Source of the DNA: Symbiobacteriaceae bacterium
GTDB taxonomy: Bacteria > Bacillota > JAAYKD01 > WRDA01
Direction of reading: 5' to 3'
DNA length: 8,885 nt
Assembly (NCBI GenBank): GCA_009783675.1
Contig: WRDA01000046.1
Span: forward strand, 1-8,885
Of this stretch, positions 7,647 to 8,885 are shown in pieces (the stretch's first letter is position 1; each line of letters opens with the position of its first letter). Below the pieces are notes generated by a model. The model made no database searches. It was not told the DNA's origin and was given only the letters and a program-made list of their open reading frames with translations. The translations under genes were made by a program, and so were the position numbers.

Positions 7647-8501
7647 TCAGATCCCTCCCCTTGTAATCCCTGCATAGAGGGCCACTACCGCAGCCAGGAG
7701 ACAGTAGTAACCAAAAACATAGAAACGGTTCTGCCTCAGCAGTAACCTGATCAGGCGAATGGATAACATTCCGGTCACGAAAGCGGTCAAAAAGCCACCT
7801 GCCATGATGGCACCCTGCTGGAGGTCCCAAACGATAGCTACACTTCGACCCGAAAGAAAACTCACTGTTTCCAACAGGGTAGCTCCAAGGATAACAGGTA
7901 CCGAAAGGACGAAAGCGAACCTGATGGCAAACTCCTTCTCCAGTCTGCCAAGATAACCGCCAAAGATGGTGCATCCGCTGCGCGAAAGACCAGGCAATAT
8001 AGCCGCAGCCTGCATAATGCCAACAATCCAGGCTGAAGCCAGAGGTGCATTATTCTCTTTGTGAATCCCACGAGGCAAGCGATCCAGGAAAAACATCAGA
8101 GTAGCGGTAATTAAAAAGCATACTGCGACGATATATGGATTCTCCAGGTATGCATCGAGACCAAGCAGTTTAACCCCCAGCCCTGCCAGCACCGCCGGAA
8201 TGCTGGCGATACCCGCCAGCAGAAGAAAGCGACGTCGAGCCAGGATGAAATGCCGCCTGCCTCTGAACAGATCTTGCAACACTCCGCCAAGTTCAGTGAT
8301 CAGCTGCCAGATATCTCGGCGATAGAGCAGACAGACCGCCAGTAAGGTAGCAAGGTGCAGGAGAATGGTGTAACTAAGGCTACCACCGGTATCCTGGCCG
8401 AAGAGAGTGTTATAGATCACCAGATGGCCTGAACTTGAGACAGGCAGAAACTCGGTCAGACCCTGAATTAACCCGGCGATTACCGCCTGTATAAGAGTCA
8501 T
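7647..8501 (-). CDS. uppP: Undecaprenyl-diphosphate phosphatase (UppP/BacA family)
   Basis: This 284-residue integral membrane enzyme removes a phosphate from undecaprenyl diphosphate, recycling the lipid carrier for peptidoglycan and other wall polymers; extra copies can give bacitracin resistance. Near the N-terminus is the Q13-xxx-E17 motif within QGLTEFLPVSSSGHL, including S22-S24 and H26. The second signature, PGLSRSGCTI, lies at 170-179 with the conserved R174. The rest is a series of hydrophobic helices, and the length is normal for the family. ATG 8501 is supported by GGGAGGT ending 7 nt upstream, which lies inside the last codons of topB. The stop TGA is 2 nt before the reductase ATG. 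The position in a tight operon behind topB suggests constitutive expression rather than bacitracin induction; no regulator gene is nearby in the window. Confidence 0.97.
   Translation of the reverse strand: MTLIQAVIAGLIQGLTEFLPVSSSGHLVIYNTLFGQDTGGSLSYTILLHLATLLAVCLLYRRDIWQLITELGGVLQDLFRGRRHFILARRRFLLLAGIASIPAVLAGLGVKLLGLDAYLENPYIVAVCFLITATLMFFLDRLPRGIHKENNAPLASAWIVGIMQAAAILPGLSRSGCTIFGGYLGRLEKEFAIRFAFVLSVPVILGATLLETVSFLSGRSVAIVWDLQQGAIMAGGFLTAFVTGMLSIRLIRLLLRQNRFYVFGYYCLLAAVVALYAGITRGGI
7653..7660 (-). promoter_or_regulatory. Ribosome binding site of the aldo/keto reductase, within the end of uppP
   Basis: GGGGAGGG lies 8 nt before ATG 7644 and is formed by the last uppP codons (Arg-Gly-Gly-Ile then TGA). 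It fixes the reductase start at 7644 and implies that ribosomes finishing uppP can restart on the next gene. Confidence 0.8.
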
Positions 8502-8504
8502 ACC

Positions 8505-8885
8505 CTACACCTCCCTATCCAGTTTTAGCTTTGCCAGTTGTTCAGCTAAAGCATTGTTACTGATACCCTCATCCTGGCTGTTCAGGAAGCGTTGCAGTTC
8601 ACCCTTCCCCGCACCAGCAGAGGCAGCACGTTTCTCAAATTCAGAAACTCTTTGGCGAAAACCGCAGATACAGGCATAGATCCGTTTCTCATCTTCGCCT
8701 CGAATCTCCAGTTTCTTATGGCAGTTTGGGCAACGGTAATTTGTCTGCAGGGCCACTGACTTACGATACCCACAACTGCGATCGCTGCATACCAGCATCC
8801 TGCCCCGCTTGCCCTGCACCTCCAGGAGAAACTTCCCACATTCCGGACATTTCTCCCTGCTGAGATTATCATGAACGTACCTGGC
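8505..8885 (-). CDS. topB: DNA topoisomerase III, C-terminal zinc-ribbon end (partial, N-terminus outside window)
   Basis: The frame is open from the right edge, so the GTG at 8819 is internal and not a start. The 126 visible residues match the tail of Bacillus/Clostridium-type topoisomerase III, a type IA enzyme that unlinks DNA strands in replication and recombination. The parts in order are a first zinc ribbon, CPECG then CSDRSCGYRK; a second, TNYRCPNCHKKLEIRG then CICGFR; a basic stretch; and the closing helix NNALAEQLAKLKL. The catalytic toprim and tyrosine domains would lie upstream. A separate small zinc-finger protein is unlikely, because the first CPECG comes before any possible start in the window. 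The stop is 3 nt before uppP, whose ribosome site overlaps the final topB codons. Confidence 0.9.
   Translation of the reverse strand, partial: ARYVHDNLSREKCPECGKFLLEVQGKRGRMLVCSDRSCGYRKSVALQTNYRCPNCHKKLEIRGEDEKRIYACICGFRQRVSEFEKRAASAGAGKGELQRFLNSQDEGISNNALAEQLAKLKLDREV
8509..8515 (-). promoter_or_regulatory. Ribosome binding site of uppP overlapping the end of topB
   Basis: GGGAGGT lies 7 nt before ATG 8501 and is made of the codons for the last topB residues (Arg-Glu-Val, then TAG). The layout points to translational coupling from topB to uppP. Confidence 0.75.

Noticed and set aside
7645..7974. A 110-residue N-terminal extension of the aldo/keto reductase
   Set aside because: It overlaps the uppP coding region in another frame and has no family resemblance. 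The ATG at 7644 has a good ribosome site and the family N-terminus.
8505..8819. A free-standing 104-residue zinc-finger protein starting at GTG 8819
   Set aside because: The frame continues upstream to the window edge and includes the first CPECG of the zinc ribbon, as in topoisomerase III.

Overview
All six genes lie on the minus strand, so transcription runs from the right end of the window to the left. The content suggests an anaerobic or fermentative member of the Firmicutes (Clostridia sensu lato, perhaps near Syntrophomonas, Desulfotomaculum or Dethiobacter). The clues are strong AGGAGG-type ribosome sites, a Bacillus/Clostridium-like topoisomerase III tail, secreted enzymes carrying the copper-amine-oxidase-type stalk domain, an aldo/keto reductase fused to a ferredoxin, and a UPF0182 membrane protein. 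This placement is inferred; the window holds no marker gene.

Right half (8885 to 3723): four tightly packed genes look like one transcription unit. They are the 3' end of DNA topoisomerase III (topB, cut by the right edge), undecaprenyl-diphosphate phosphatase (uppP), an aldo/keto reductase with two C-terminal iron-sulfur cysteine clusters, and a 926-residue UPF0182 protein with about seven membrane segments and a very large soluble part. The gaps are 3, 2 and 16 nt, and the uppP and reductase ribosome sites sit inside the end of the gene before.

Left half (3661 to 1): two exported hydrolases follow. The first is a 5'-nucleotidase-type metallophosphoesterase with a C-terminal stalk domain, 61 nt after the UPF0182 gene. 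The second, after a 146-nt gap, is an alpha/beta hydrolase with an N-terminal stalk domain, a DUF3887-like middle and a serine hydrolase domain, cut by the left edge. The two stalk domains align without gaps and are about half identical, so they look like one module placed at opposite ends of two neighbouring enzymes.

The most unusual non-coding structure is a long hairpin just before the alpha/beta hydrolase gene. One arm is that gene's Shine-Dalgarno sequence and the other reads CCUCCUU, the anti-Shine-Dalgarno sequence of 16S rRNA, so the mRNA appears able to hide its own ribosome site. As a group the genes concern the envelope: lipid-carrier recycling, an uncharacterised large membrane protein and two secreted hydrolases. 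I saw no CRISPR array, RNA gene, insertion sequence or phage gene, and no gene-free stretch longer than 146 nt.
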